64,000 nucleotides of DNA from Solea solea (Eukaryota > Chordata > Actinopteri > Pleuronectiformes > Soleidae), in the NCBI RefSeq assembly GCF_958295425.1, contig NC_081146.1:19849458-19913457 (forward strand), read 5' to 3'. Below the pieces are notes generated by a model that was given only the letters and a program-made list of their open reading frames with translations, ran no database searches and was not told the origin of the DNA. The first letter of the stretch is position 1; every line of letters begins with the position of its first letter. Below, in pieces: positions 34,788 through 47,290 of this stretch. The translations under genes were made by a program, and so were the position numbers.

Positions 34788-35638
34788 GGACCCTGTTCAG
34801 ACCTGCTGTCAACAGCTGTCAACAGTGGTCTGACCACATGTGGTTAGGTGTGAACAGGTGTGTAAGTACCCAAATGTGTCCTGAATCTGTCTTTAGATCT
34901 GATCACTGAAACCACATTCAGGCCCTGTTTAGACTGCAGCCCAAATTGGATTTGTAAGGATAGCCGATCAGAATCTGATCTCCCTGACCAACTGTTGTTT
35001 TGTGCCTGGTGAAATGTTTTTATCCCAAGTATTGTCTTCCACTGTGACGATCGTTTAACGCGCCTCATATTAAGTCCCTCCGCTTGTGGTTTTAATCAGC
35101 TTTGGAAAAATTGGATCTTATGTATTTTTAGCTGTCCAGACTGCCAAAAAAATCTAAATACAATCTGGATATGCTTAATAAATCAGATTTGGACTGTAGT
35201 CTAAACAAGGCCTTAGAGTTGGTTCTGGGACGCAGGTGTGAATGCAAAAAGCATCCCCAGGACACAGTCAAGACTGTCTACTTGGCTTGTCCTCTGACCT
35301 ACTACAGTTTCATAACAAGCCCATATGTTGATTTATTTGTGGGCACCACTACAGTATTAACACTGATGGCCATGTGATTTCTTTTCTTTAATATTTCTAA
35401 AATTGCGTAGCACATTGATCCACCTGATCCGTTGCACACAGCGACAGTGGACACATCTGGACAATCATTCTGCAAAGAAACAACATCATTTTCTGACTGA
35501 AATGATGTCAATGTGCATTTACATACAGAGCAGGGAATCATTGGAGACACATTCAGGTGTAAACAGATAAATTTAGAGCTGTCCACGTGTGACTGGATCT
35601 CTTAGATCAGATGTTAAACACCAGGTCTAAACTGGGCC
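34788..35638. mobile_element. Palindromic DNA element (outer), interrupted
   Basis: The left end (GGACCCTGTTCAGACCTG) and the right end read in reverse (GGCCCAGTTTAGACCTG) are inverted and similar over about 28 bp. It contains CACATGTGGTTAGGTGTGAA-type sequence and a second element at 34921-35212. No coding sequence or clean target duplication was seen. Confidence 0.55.
34921..35212. mobile_element. Inner DNA transposon with 32-bp inverted ends
   Basis: 34921-34952 and the reverse complement of 35181-35212 agree at 27 of 32 positions (core TGTTTAGACT). The 292-bp element has no ORF of note and sits inside the outer element. The similar end sequence (TTTAGAC) suggests that both belong to one family. 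Confidence 0.7.
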
Positions 35639-36327
35639 TCGGTTGTTCATGAAACAGACTTCCCCCTGCCAGCGACTAAGTGCAGTGCTAAGTACAGCCC
35701 ATGTCTAAACAGAGCAAGTCATTGTCCAGATATTATTTACCACTGAGTGGGCGTGTTAATGATATTTCTATGATTACCAGGTGCAACGCCTCGCTTATAC
35801 CAAATGAAGCACTTCCAGTAAGTGAGAACATGTCTAAGCAAATCATGAATGTTCCTATAACTCCTCTGTGACGACAGACTCTCATTGCGAAGACCATAAT
35901 ACTGGATTACGTCTGTTCTTGGTTGAAATGCCTTTGCCCTTGCACTGATCGACCTGATACTGGGTGAAACTGCCTGAATGAAGATGAGGGCATGGAAAGG
36001 TGGACTGAAGTTTTCTGACATCAACACTATCTTTGAAACAAACAGGGAAATTTCCCGTTGGGGGCCCCAAGCTGTGTGTGTCTGAAAACAGCTGTTTACA
36101 TTAATAGACAGCAAAGGCACTTTTGTGACAAACTATATAATCGGTAATGTACACACGACTGATGTGACACCATAGATGGAAACCTACTAACTAGGCCCAG
36201 GAGCAGACTTTGGTTTGGTTGAATGTAAAGCCCCTCGACCTTTCGCCTTGGGCCCCTAAAGTCTCTTTAAACACTCCTGGCTTCCAGTGGAAGTGGAAAA
36301 GCCTTGTGACCTGACTTCCTCTCCATC
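35639..36327. other. Non-coding stretch, nothing recognised
   Basis: No gene or repeat with defined ends is seen. Confidence 0.5.
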
Positions 36328-36366
36328 TGTGTGTGCGTGTGCGTGCGTGTGTGTGTGTGTGTGTGT
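36328..36366. repeat. GT/GC alternating microsatellite
   Basis: 39 bp of GT with three GC steps; another purine-pyrimidine alternation. Confidence 0.95.
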
Positions 36367-36369
36367 TTC

Positions 36370-36485
36370 TCATTAGGTTAAGGCAGGGAGTCCTGGCAGT
36401 GACAGGTTTATTAAATATCTCTGGGTCCACTGTAGAAATGGCAGGGAGGGAAACCCCCACTGCTCATGTAATTAATGTGGCCACT
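36370..36485. promoter_or_regulatory. Candidate conserved non-coding element
   Basis: Unique-looking sequence with TTTATTAAATATCTC and CATGTAATTAATGTGG. Only motif content supports it; conservation is untested. GGA-rich repeats follow at about 36690-36714. Confidence 0.2.
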
Positions 36486-36714
36486 CAGTGTTCATGTGTG
36501 GAGCCTCTCTCTGTGTGTGTGTGTGTAAGCTTGCATTCATCAGCATATTTGCTGTTGTGTGTATGGTTGTTTTCCCCATGCAGTCGAGGGACAAGAGTCT
36601 TTTTCGGGACTGAGACGAACTCCCCCCGCTGAGAGGAAGAAAGCGAAAGAGGGAGACAAATGGCAGATGAAGAAGATGATGGAGAGAGAGAGAAGAGGAG
36701 GAGGAGGAGGAGGA

Positions 36715-37164
36715 TCTGAGATGAAAAAAGTGTCTTGAAGAATCAAAAAGACTCCGGTCATGATTGATTACCCAAAGTGTTTTTCACATGTGACGTGCCG
36801 AGGTTGGTCTTTTTCAAGCTTGTTTTTTGTGTCAACCCTGAAAAAAGAAACCACTCAAGAAGAGAGAAGAGACTTAAAAACAGTTTGTCATGACAGAGAG
36901 ACAGACTGCATGCAGGCGTCCACTGTGAGGTGGCTCCTAGCGCAGGCTCGGCCCTCATGTCGGCTCCATTGTTAGGGAACAAAAAGCCATCAATAAAGTC
37001 ATGTAGGTATGATGCTTGATTTGGTTTAAATATAAATTCTAATATCAGAGAATACCAGTAAATTAACTGAATGACATACATTTATAAAAAAAAATAGGCT
37101 GTTAATTGAACAACTTGAATGTCCTCTTTATAATGTTGACTTGACAGATAATGTGTGAATAACT
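36715..37164. other. Non-coding stretch, nothing recognised
   Basis: No gene or defined repeat is seen. Confidence 0.5.
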
Positions 37165-37350
37165 GGCCATGAAGGTAAATGCTCTGTATTTATATGGCAC
37201 TTTTCTAGTCCTCTTGATGACCACTCAAAGCTGCTTTACACTACAGCCATTCACCTATTCATACCCATTCACTCACACTTTCATACAGCGCATTTTCTAT
37301 CACTCACCATTCATACCCATTCACAGCCACAGGCATAATCACACACTGTA
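37165..37350 (-). mobile_element. SINE family B, 3' part
   Basis: Reads TTTATATGGCACTTTTCTAG, then TGATGACCACTCAAAGC and GCTTTACACTACAG. These are the reverse complement of the 3' half of the SINE at 56251-56515. The tRNA-like head is absent. Confidence 0.65.
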
Positions 37351-38148
37351 AAAGACATAAAACACAATATCCAGTCAGCATAGAATGAGTATTAAATTGT
37401 TAATTCACAGTTACAAATAAACTCAAACATTTAACCATTTTGCTCTTTTTCTTTCCTTACCACTGCTGCTAATAATAATAATTTGTTTTATCATTATTTT
37501 ATCTCATTTTTATTAGCTTGTCTCAACATGTCGTACTCTCTGTTGCGTCGCCTTACATTAGATCAACTATAGATAGTTTCTCTATGCACTTACAACCACT
37601 GTGGGCTGTTGTTATTGACCCCACTCACTCTCTCTACCATGGATGTCCATGCACACACGACACAATCAAACACGGAGAAGTTGAAGAAATGCCCCGTTCA
37701 TCATCATGAGGTGCAACAGACGATGTTAGCCACAAGATGACATCACTGACTGCAGCTTTAACCTCATTGGATATATGTGTAGTGCAGCTTTGTGCCACCG
37801 TCATCTCCTTTTTTTATGTCCAGATTTATACACATTTATATACAATATTCAAGAGTGCCTAATGCAGAAATATTGATTATCTAAGAGAAGCTCAGAGAAG
37901 AAGAAGATGAAGAATTCAGGCATGCATCACTTTAAAGTCAAAATGTGAACCCAGAAACATTGAGGTGGAGACAGAGCAGAGATCCATCAGCCGCTTGGAA
38001 AATAGTAAATGATAGAGATTCAATGGTAGTGAAAGCAGATAGAAAATGAAATGCTCTCTGTACCTGCACCTGCACAGACAGACATTCTGGCCAGCAAACC
38101 AATCACTCTCTGAGGAGGCAGCCTCTCACTGGGTGTCACTGGGCAGAC

Positions 38149-38150
<2 letters not shown>
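37351..38150. other. Non-coding stretch, nothing recognised
   Basis: AT-rich; no gene is seen. Confidence 0.5.

Positions 38151-38184
<34 letters not shown>
38151..38184. repeat. (CA)17 microsatellite
   Basis: Seventeen CA units. Confidence 0.95.
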
Positions 38185-38187
<3 letters not shown>

Positions 38188-38234
38188 GCTTGTTGGTTTG
38201 TGCAGCTTTTCTTTTGAACTTTCATTCATTTGGT

Positions 38235-38365
38235 CAGTTTAAACAATCCCTATAATCTTAACCTTCTCATGTAATAAACCTGACCAGTTCCTCGGAAATG
38301 AGGTTCTGCCTCAGTAGGACCAGGTTTTGTCCAGCCAGTAAAGGTCCCGTAGAGGCAAATTCTGC
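38235..38365 (+). repeat. CA-tailed dispersed repeat, copy 4
   Basis: Core CCAGTTCCTCGGAAATGAGG, then GCCTCAGTAGGACCAGG, as in copy 1. The CA array lies upstream rather than downstream here. Confidence 0.65.
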
Positions 38366-39178
38366 ATTTGAATCTCTGCGTTGCTGTCCAACGTTATTAT
38401 GTGTCTGTTTGCTCCATCAAATTAGAAACACATGGTTTATGCATGAAAAAGAAAAGTGTGTCAGTAGCAGGAACTGGCCAACTGGACATAAATCTCCACA
38501 GAAAACCAAAAAGGGAAAAAGGACATTACAGTACTGATGGAAACTTTCAAAGCACTTAATATGCACAAAAACTTATGAAGTAAAAAAAAGGAGGGTGATC
38601 TGTTTTACTTTCAGACTGAGTCTAACATGTCGTCTGTCCTGTCTCTTAACCAAGACATAAATATATAACCTTTAAGTAATCGGTGAATCAAAGGTGTGTT
38701 TTACAAGAGAGACTTGAGTCAAGGAGAGAGAGCACCACAAAAAGAGCCAGACATTTCATACATAGTATAGAGTATAGTTTTTATTGTGTCGTGTTCCAAA
38801 CCTATCACCAGACTAGGATTTGCCAACTAGGAACAATTTTACCAATCCCTGGATCACAATACTAACACTTTCCCATCAAATGACAGTAACAGTAACATCA
38901 CATGGAAGCAATAGCGTGGTTAACACCCTTTTTTTTACAATGATTTGACAGCATGTGGAGGTGAAAGGGCTTGAACTGTAGGGTTTATACAACATAACCT
39001 GTGAAAAGCAGGTGGTTTGATCCCTTGATCCCTGATTCTACAAAGATTCTTGTCAAAGAACCCAGAATTGCCCCTTAAATCTCTCATCAGTCTGTGTTTA
39101 AGTGAATGTTGTACGTATAAGTAGTTAGATTTACTCATGTGGTTGTCAAGACGTTTGCAGTCTCCTGATGGTTGAATG
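38366..39178. other. Non-coding stretch, nothing recognised
   Basis: No gene or defined repeat is seen. Confidence 0.5.
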
Positions 39179-39225
39179 GATAGATAGATAGATACTTTAT
39201 TCATCTCACAGAGAAATTCACAATG
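39179..39225 (-). mobile_element. Rex1-like LINE 3' tail
   Basis: (GATA)4 followed by CTTTATTCATCTCACAGAGA and AATTCA is the antisense form of a GAATTT...AATAAAGTATC(TATC)n LINE tail. Only the tail is present, as is usual for 5'-truncated copies. The family name is from recall. Confidence 0.55.
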
Positions 39226-42200
39226 GTTGAATGGATCCTTCAGCCGTGACATCTATGTTCTACCTTCAGCGATGTGTGCTCCACCTTTCTGCTGACTTTG
39301 ATGATGCCCGGTGTGAGTGCAAAGCTCCCTCTGTTCAGTAGCAGCAGTAAGACCGAGAAACCGTGCAGAATGGCTGCATTCCATACTGAGAATGAACAAG
39401 CAGAGAAAATGTATTTCGACCAAGACAGTTCTGTGCAACTAATGACTGATTGTTTTAAGTCACTCACACAGAGGAGAGCTTAGCAGGCCATGCAGCATTT
39501 TGTCTGTTTGTCGACAGCAGTCAATGCTGTTTATACACCGGCCTTTTCTACTGCTTCATCTCCTGCTGCCTGTTCTATAAAAAGTGGCAGCTATTTGATT
39601 TATTTTGCTTAATATAGCTACTTAAAGTCTATAGACACCAGTTGTGGTGTCCATGGACTTGTAATGATCAGTCATCAATTATCAGCGGTGTGCACAGGCA
39701 GCAAAAAGGCCTGAATGGAATTCACTGGTTGCTATTGGTGCAGTTTTTCAAGCTTAAACATTGTGTATTTAATAATATAGTATGCGTACAGGCAGTAGTG
39801 GCTGGTGGGATTATTTTTGGGATATGATGGAACCACCTATCACCAGTAAGATGCACCAAAGTAGCCTACAGGTGCATCAGTGCATTCATTAAGCGCTCAG
39901 CTCGAAACAATATTTGCCTAATATTGCTTTTTCACAAAAAATCAGAACTACCTCATTAAAATCAAGAATCAGCTTGAGCCCAGCTTCAAACCAAAAACTA
40001 CAGCCCTATTTATTTACTATCATATGTGACAGTGTTAACCAAACCTTTTATACAGGGACCCACTTTTTAAATATGAAACTACACGAGTTAAACAATATAA
40101 ATCACAACAAGAGCACATTTGTGCATAATATAACATTTCTGACTATTTTTTACTGCCTTTTCTCAAGTTACTAAAATATTACAGACTGTTATGTGACAAT
40201 GAAAACAGCAACAGTTCCTTGCACACATGTTCTCTCCTCTGTGTTATTCTTAGGGACTTCACTGAGTTCTGTTCTCCATGACACTTGGTGAGGTGAAGAT
40301 AAACTGTAGTTTTATCACATGTCATTGCAATCACAGTTTCTCCCCTCTGCCTTTTTATGTAGTGACTGGTCAGGTAAAATTGCATTCTACTATTGTGAGT
40401 ACAGCTTTACACAAGTAGTATAAATCCTGATTAACAGGCACATGAAGCCTCTACGTTGCAGTTACACCATGTGCAGGTTCCCTACATGTAAACGCCCTAC
40501 GCCATGTGGGAGTAGTTTATGGCCGTGTGATCGATGGTGTATATGTGTTGTTCTGCAATTGCACCACCAATCTGTTAAGACAGCGAGGGCAGGAATTCTA
40601 CTGCTCCATTTTTGTAATTCAAACAATGCTTCCTGAATTTACTGCCATCTGTATGTCTTTGTAAAGGGAAGATTTACTTCCTCTAACCCTTAGTGCTCAC
40701 ACGGCACAGATCTGTGCGTCTTATGTGTTTCTGTCACATGTGTGACATATTTTTCTTTAAAAACAGGAGTAGTGATAATTGTGCAAAAGTCACAAATTAG
40801 ACAATTTTTCTTTTATTTTTGTTCATAAAAATGAACCAAATGAACATTAACGTGACGTTTCAAAAAACGATTTGCTCAGGCGTGTTGATATAGTTGGTGA
40901 AAATGATATAAAATGTCTTAAGTCAAATGAGAAAGCTGATTGAGCTTACAGTTTACCAGCATTGGAACAGACAGTGTTTCCCCCAACTGATTCTCCAGGT
41001 TATGGCCCAGCGTGGCAGCATCTGTCCATATTCCTCACTTACAGATCAAATATTCACCATTTGCACCCATAGAGATGAGATACCACTGCCTACTGGATGC
41101 AGTGTTAATGTTGTTGCGAGGCCTTGCCTTTGGTTTTAGCGCCTCAGCAGTGAGCGCTGTGGTTACAAGCTGTTGTGTGGAGATCTGTTTATTCCCTATA
41201 GTGCTGCCTGCTACCACTGTAAAGGGAATCTAGGGGGAGGCTCTACTAACGCCGCAAGCTGTGAGGAGGGATGCTCGCAGGTCTGGTGCAAACTGTTAAC
41301 TCCCTGGTCCTACTGCAGAGCGTTAGGTTGGCACCAAGGCAGACTGTAGGGCTGTCTACAAGCTGCCACGGGCCATGCTGTTTACAAGTGGGAGTGTGTC
41401 AACCAGGGAGCTAACAAAGCTATGTGGTAGTAACATATGCGTGTAAAATCCAACCAGTGTAGGCAGGGGTCCACTGGAAGCAGCTGTGTTAGTGTGGGCA
41501 GCATTAGCGCGTTGGTCATGTTATCCTGCGCGTCGCAAAGTTCTGCCAGGGTGGTAGCAGATCTGCGGCGCTGCAACATGTTCCCTCCACCATCCATCTG
41601 TCAGCTTTTGCTCCGAGCACAGCATCTCTCACCTAATATAATGTTTTCATTATATTACTCAATATGGGAGCTATAGCATTTTGTGTGGCGTGGCCAGGCA
41701 AGCAGAGAGGAGGAGTTCTTAGAGTAGTTGGATCCCTGCAACTTGTTCATATGAACATCCATCTGTTCCAAAGCTGCTGCCCTCACAGTCAGTAGCTGAG
41801 CTCGGATGTATGTAAGAGGCGATGTATAACACGGACGCTCCACTTTCATAGACCAACAAACTACCTGAAAATGGATTACACTTTGTTCTAGCCTTTGTTT
41901 TTTCTTCTTTTTTTATTATTATTACTGAATTCCTTTCTCCACAGTCCATCCCAGCCCTCAAAAACAAAAACAAAAGAAATGCTATTCCTGAGTAGTTGTT
42001 TCAATTAAACTTATATTTGTCTCGATGAAACGGCCACAACATTTCAGATCAGGCACTATTATGACAAATTTAATCGCACGAAATGTAATTGCAGCTAATT
42101 ATCGTGTTTTTAGGTGTCATTGAACCTTTTGGTGGTTTGATGGAAGTGTATTAACCTCCGAAATGTGTTTTGAAGAGATGGAAATTATGATAATTTGTTT

Positions 42201-42609
42201 TTCAAAGCAGTTGTGAAAGGTGACAGTATGGCAGTAATGGTGAAGCTGAAATGACATACTGTGTGTGTGTGTCGATCATAGATGAGAGGGGGATGGGATG
42301 GGCAGAGGTGCGAGATGTAAAACAAACACTTATATTTGAAAATGATGTGAGAAATCATCATAAATAGTATTATTTCGAGGTCTTTTTCCTCATAAAGTTG
42401 GGCTTTTTTTTCCCTCTTACTGACCAAACTAGAGTCCCCTGCTCTAAAGTTAATCACACACTGTGATTCAGTATATTGAACTGGTGATCTGTGCTGCCAA
42501 AGCCTGGTCTCTCAGAAATGAAAACAACACCATTTATTAATTCAGTCACTCATTCTCTTCTGCGTATTCCAGCTAACATTGTGCAGTAAGGCGAGTACAA
42601 CCCCGGTCA
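39226..42609. other. Long non-coding stretch, nothing recognised
   Basis: About 3.4 kb without a long microsatellite, a gene or a transposon with visible ends. 40980-41800 is somewhat GC-richer and may be an old repeat, but I cannot name it. This is one of the least repeat-dense parts of the window. Confidence 0.5.
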
Positions 42610-42835
42610 GGCAGACAACATAAGCTGCTTTCAGACACCAACTGAAATCGGGACATGTTCCTGAAATTGTCCGGATTAGCGTTGGACATTTTCTGGAACT
42701 CCTCCTGCCAGCTCCCTGCTCAAATCTCTGGATAATGTCCGACTGAACCCAAGGTCAGAGCACAACAGAAGGGTGAAGCTCCAGCTCAGGAAGCCTGAAG
42801 GCTGTGGAGCTTCACAGTCATCCACAGTGTTCATC
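42610..42835. repeat. Dispersed repeat (CTTTCAGACACCAACTGAA type)
   Basis: Contains GCTGCTTTCAGACACCAACT, CATGTTCCTGAAATTGTCC and GGACATTTTCTGGAACTCC, internally repetitive strings I recall as a dispersed teleost element. Ends are not defined. Confidence 0.45.
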
Positions 42836-43259
42836 GTATGTAAACCGCTAATTCTTGAGAGAGTATGGACACAAAGTACATGTCTTAGAACAGCCGTACA
42901 GTGACAAACAACCTACATTCAATATAGAGCCTTCAATTAACCCAGTCTGCATGTCTTTGGGCTGTATGTAGGTGGAAAAAATGTATAGAAATAGCCTAAC
43001 CATAATTCTAAAACAAATCCTTCACCTTTCCTGAACATGTTGCGTGTCCCTCAGTCAAGTTGCTTCACAGTATAGAACATGTGAAAAATTAGGACTCCTT
43101 AACTGACCTTGAAAGCCACCCAGCTCTTGATAGCAGCCACGGTTATCTTTCCCCATAACTGCTGCAGTGTCCTTTTCCTGGACCCCCTTTTTATGTTGAG
43201 TGAATCCCTTACAGGTAGCCTAATGTGCAGCATCATGGCTGCTCTTCAATCAGCCTAAG
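42836..43259. other. Non-coding stretch, nothing recognised
   Basis: No gene or defined repeat is seen. Confidence 0.45.
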
Positions 43260-43402
43260 ATGGCACATGTTGCTCTGCTGGTCATAGATCTCCTCTGGCT
43301 GCACTCTAATGTTCCTCCACAGCCTGTGCAATTCTCCGAGGAACGTTGTCTGGCATCGCCAACGCGGCACACAACACGGCAGTCACTGAGCTGTCAGTGC
43401 GG

Positions 43403-43437
<35 letters not shown>

Positions 43438-43625
43438 CCCTTTCTCTTTCCTCTATGAGACTCATCTCTTCTGAGAACACATCTCCTATCACCTCTAACT
43501 GCCTAACATCGCTAACTAGCACTTACTCTGCATCATCTCCCGCACGGTGTCTATTTGAGAAGGTGAAGCACCGACTACTTACTCGAAGGTCTCCCACTGC
43601 ACTGAAGCTCAGTCTCTTACATTAA
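43260..43625 (+). pseudogene. Possible LINE 3' relic with CAG repeat
   Basis: One frame near 43450 reads ETHLF, stop, EHISYHL. It resembles the KTHLFREHL segment near the C-terminus of L2/Rex1-type LINE proteins, broken by a stop. A CAG array with one CAA (43402-43437) makes a serine-rich frame of 121 codons, which I regard as spurious. Confidence 0.35.
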
Positions 43626-43934
43626 CACAGTCTGCAAAATGAAGAAAGATACATTTAAAAGATGCTTATTGAAGTATAATAGAAAAAAAACCCTGTCTTG
43701 CATGCTATTATGCTATCATTTGCTGGCGAATAGAAATATGGTCCAATTTTTTATTTAACACCATAATAGTCGAGAATATTTGGGAGGGAAATGATGCCTG
43801 TGCTGAATTCTGCTCTGTTCCAAGACCAACATTTTCCCTTTATGCATTTGAATCATTAAAGTTTTATCTGTTGAAGCCGGTGCTATTTTCCCATTTTCAT
43901 TATTATTTTATCATCACTCAAACATCCTCTCATA
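43626..43934. other. Non-coding stretch, nothing recognised
   Basis: AT-rich; nothing recognised. Confidence 0.5.
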
Positions 43935-44118
43935 GTCCAGAGACATGCAGATCGCGGGTTAGGTTCATTAGAGATAACAAACTTGGTTGGTGACTTGTTC
44001 AGGTTGTATCATGCCTTTCAGCCAGTTTCAGCTGGGATTAGTGCTGGGATTAATGCCAGCTCCACCACAACCCTCATAGGATAAGCAGTATAGATGATGC
44101 ATGGATGGATGGACAGAC
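43935..44118 (+). mobile_element. SINE family A, middle and 3' part
   Basis: Shows GTCCAGAGACATGCAG, a decayed GACTTGTTCAGGTTG, TTTCAGCTGGGATTAG and GGATAAGCAGTATAGATGAT, ending in ATGGATGGATGG. Confidence 0.6.
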
Positions 44119-44562
44119 ACGTGGTCGGGTGGTTTATTCAGTCGCTAAATGCACCTCCCCAACCCTTTTTTCTTTGTTTTTGTTTTATGTGCGTCTTTGC
44201 TTTACATATAGATAGAGTTCAACACAGTTGTGTAGAGAGTCCACGGGTTTGAACTTAAAGTATAAACCTGGAGATAAGAGAGCAATAAATGGTTGCTATG
44301 AAATGCCTGGCATAGTTATCGATATATATGTATGCGTCCATATCGTACTGGTGTATACTTTATGTACATCATTTGATTTCATGTTTGAGCAATAGGATCA
44401 TTCAGGCGTGTGCATGTGTGTGTGTGTGTGTGCACATGCATTGACTCTTACCAGCAGGAGGCTGTAACCTGCGCCATCCACATTCTGTAATCACTGCTGT
44501 TTATGACTGCATAAAACAACGCACACGCTCTCCCTCCTTCTATTTCTCCTTCCCTCAGTTTT
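44119..44562. other. Non-coding stretch; short GT array
   Basis: A GT array lies at about 44408-44433. No gene is seen. Confidence 0.5.
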
Positions 44563-44580
44563 ACACACACACACACACAC
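44563..44580. repeat. (AC)9 microsatellite
   Basis: Nine AC units. Confidence 0.9.
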
Positions 44581-44683
44581 ATTTATAGCTGCTGTCTGTC
44601 TCACTGGCTGTGTGATTATTGCCGTCTGGGTTGGGGCTCTTATCAGTGCTGTGATGGAAGTGGCTGATGGGGACTCACACATT

Positions 44684-44708
44684 CACACACACACACACAC
44701 ACACACAC
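44684..44708. repeat. (CA)12 microsatellite
   Basis: About twelve CA units; a T-rich pyrimidine tract follows at 44748-44808. Confidence 0.95.
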
Positions 44709-44808
44709 CAACACACCTTTGTCCTTGCCGTCTTTCTGTGTCCCCCTCTCTTTTTTTTTTTTCCTTTTTTTTTTTATCTTTTCCTCTTCTTTCTTTTCCT
44801 CCCTCAGC

Positions 44809-45363
44809 CGTTGATCTGTCCTTCCCCTGGCAGCGCAGCAGCACTGCATCTGTGCTCACCCTGCCGAGCAGTGTGCCAGTTCAGGAGATTGGCGTTAAAG
44901 CCAGACATGAGCTCATCGGCCCAGCTGGGCAGACAGCCCATTACAATGCTCAGCAGGGCCCTACCGCAGGGGTGAAAAGAGCTCAATACCTGCTGATTAT
45001 CAACATCACTGCCTTTTGCTTTTAATCTTTTTCGTCTTCTTTCTTCTTCTTCTACAAAACCTTCTCTTTTCATCTACCCCTTTTTGTCTTACTGTATGTC
45101 CTCTCGCCTCGTTTGTTGCTCTTGTCTCCTCTCTCTCATTTTCTGTGTCACACATTTTGCTTTGTCTATTCCCCCCTCTTTTCTTTTCACTCCTGCATTC
45201 ACTTCACCACTGGTTTGTCTGTCACTTCCTTGCTCTTGTCTTTCACTGAGACCCGACGGATGCCCACAGTCTGTTCAGTCGTGCAGCTTTTTATCCGCGT
45301 CCAGCATGGACACACAACTTTTCAGTCAGTGCTGAAGAGATGTTGTGCAAATGACAAGGATGG

Positions 45364-45365
<2 letters not shown>
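44809..45365. other. Non-coding; pyrimidine-rich
   Basis: 45020-45245 is C/T-rich, giving long plus-strand frames with no domain. 44890-45010 is unique-looking. No gene is seen. Confidence 0.5.

Positions 45366-45397
<32 letters not shown>
45366..45397. repeat. (GT)16 microsatellite
   Basis: Sixteen GT units. Confidence 0.95.
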
Positions 45398-45401
<4 letters not shown>

Positions 45402-45600
45402 AACAGGGGTGAGTAAAGAGACAGCTAGTGCACCTGTGCGGACACAAGATATGACGCAGCACTGCAGCTGGACAAGGGCAGGAAACAGCAAACATGATGA
45501 AGCATACTGGACGTTTTTAGTGAGTGCATTTTTCTGTGCTGCAACTTGACTGTCTGAAGTCTGCTCCTGAGCTCGCCGCACGACAGTCGGTGAAAGCAAA

Positions 45601-45620
45601 CTCTCTCTCTCTCTCTCTCT
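45601..45620. repeat. (CT)10 microsatellite
   Basis: Ten CT units. Confidence 0.9.
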
Positions 45621-45639
45621 GTCTCTCTTCCTCCCTCAC

Positions 45640-45765
45640 TCCGTCTCCAGCTTTGTCAGCTGATGAGATTCATTGCGGTTAATTCATGAATCTCATTCAG
45701 CCTCGGCGTTAAGACCATGTCATATCAATCTTTTGTTCTGACATTTGGAATGGCATTCGGTAATA
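45640..45765. promoter_or_regulatory. Candidate regulatory element with 11-bp palindrome
   Basis: ATGAGATTCAT (45663-45673) and ATGAATCTCAT (45686-45696) are perfect inverted repeats around a 12-nt spacer that contains GGTTAATTC. With one bulged base the arms extend by CTG. The surroundings are free of simple repeats. This would suit a paired-site enhancer, but that role is inference. Confidence 0.35.
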
Positions 45766-46649
45766 GAGACTCCACGCAGAAGTCATGGGGTGTTTTCGAG
45801 TTATTGGTCCGACTGAAAATGTTATGTTAGAGTCAGAATGGATCATCGTCATGTGCAAGCGCTTTCATCACACAGTGTCGGTCCCATGACAGGGGCAGCA
45901 TGTCAGGAGGAAGGGTTTGGATAAACAGACATTAGTAGAAAAATGTTTTACTGGCGTTTGTACATTCGCTGTCAGTGCACTGTGTTTGGTGCCACTGTCC
46001 TCTTAAAGGTTTGCCCCACTGACATGTCTGTAATTTGGCGGCTCGCAAAAGACTGAAGAATGTGTCAACACTGGTGCAGCAGAAGCTGAGACATCCAGAC
46101 CGCTAATCCTCATCGGTCAAGCTCCAAGAACTCTGGACCCCGCATTGAGCATAGTACAAGAGAAAACTGTCTCTCTTCACAGTCTTCTTGTCTTTTGAAT
46201 GCTGACATCTACACAGTTTGAGTTGTGGATTTAGAATGTTGAGTCTTGGATTGACTGTAAACTTCACTTTGAGCAGGAAGCGAACCTTCTCCAAACTGCT
46301 GTTACTGAGTCGAGTCAGCTGAGGTTTTCAAGAGTATTGAAGTGACAGAGAGGAGGTCCAGGGACTGACTGAGCGGAGTAGCACATTTGGGACCTTTTCC
46401 CAGCTACGCCACAAGATGGCGCTGTGAAATAGTCTGTAATTGAGAACCACACAGGCTCCTGGTCTCCTCACCAACATCTCAACTAAACTTTAAGCACATT
46501 TGGCTGATGATCTGTGGGTTGCAGGAGATCCTCTTTGGTTGTTAAATACATTTGCTGTTTTTTTTCCCACAGCCTTTCAGATTTTTATCTTCAATAGACA
46601 TCTGAAGTGTGCCTGGTTTACCTATTCGAAATAATATCCTCATAAACTG
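45766..46649. other. Non-coding stretch, nothing recognised
   Basis: No gene or defined repeat is seen. Confidence 0.5.
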
Positions 46650-47290
46650 TTATTGTTGTTACAGTGACTGCATTCAATCTAGTTCAGTTCAGGGTTGTTG
46701 TTTTTTTGCCAAACTCAAGGTCCAAATGATTTAAACAGACATAAATTCAAGAAGGGGAAAAAATACACTTATAAATCAAATACAGTGCTAAACCTAGTGT
46801 CTAACAGCAGGAAAACTACAGCATTCAGTGAAATATAATAAATAATGTCAAAAACTTGCTGACGAAGACATTTGCTGTATCACATTTTTATATTTTCAAT
46901 TGGGTCATGATTGTTTGTCATCTTTAAAAAGTTGACCCCAATGTAAAAAGTTTGGGAAACACTTCCGTAACGTCTTCTGTCTGCATTTGAATTAAAAATA
47001 GTCTATATTTTTAATAATTCAGGAGGAAAAGGACTTGGTGGAGACCCATGGATGGGTTGCAGGAGATTTTCCGGGGGTTATAAAAATTGTACAGTATGTG
47101 TATATGTTTTAAAATAACATGCATCAATGAAGTTGTGTTAGCAATGGCAGGGATAATAATCAGAAATGTTCTATTATGCACACATTTGCCCTTTTACAAG
47201 TTATGTTGTGAAATGGGTCGAAATGGTTTTTCTATCTTAAAAAAGTGGGTCCCCATATGAAAAGTTTGGCAAACTATGAAGTAGAGATTT
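46650..47290. repeat. Two direct copies of a TTTGGGAAAC-type element end
   Basis: AAAAAGTTTGGGAAACAC (ending about 46965) and GAAAAGTTTGGCAAAC (ending about 47276) are similar 3' ends. Each is preceded by a GGGTC string and AAAAG. An inverted TTTTTTGCCAAACT occurs near 46710, giving a possible terminal inverted repeat. This suggests a hAT-like element inserted or duplicated beside a relative. Confidence 0.4.

Noticed and set aside
43260..43625. Serine-rich small protein
   Set aside because: Serines come from the CAG array, and another frame shows a broken LINE-like segment.
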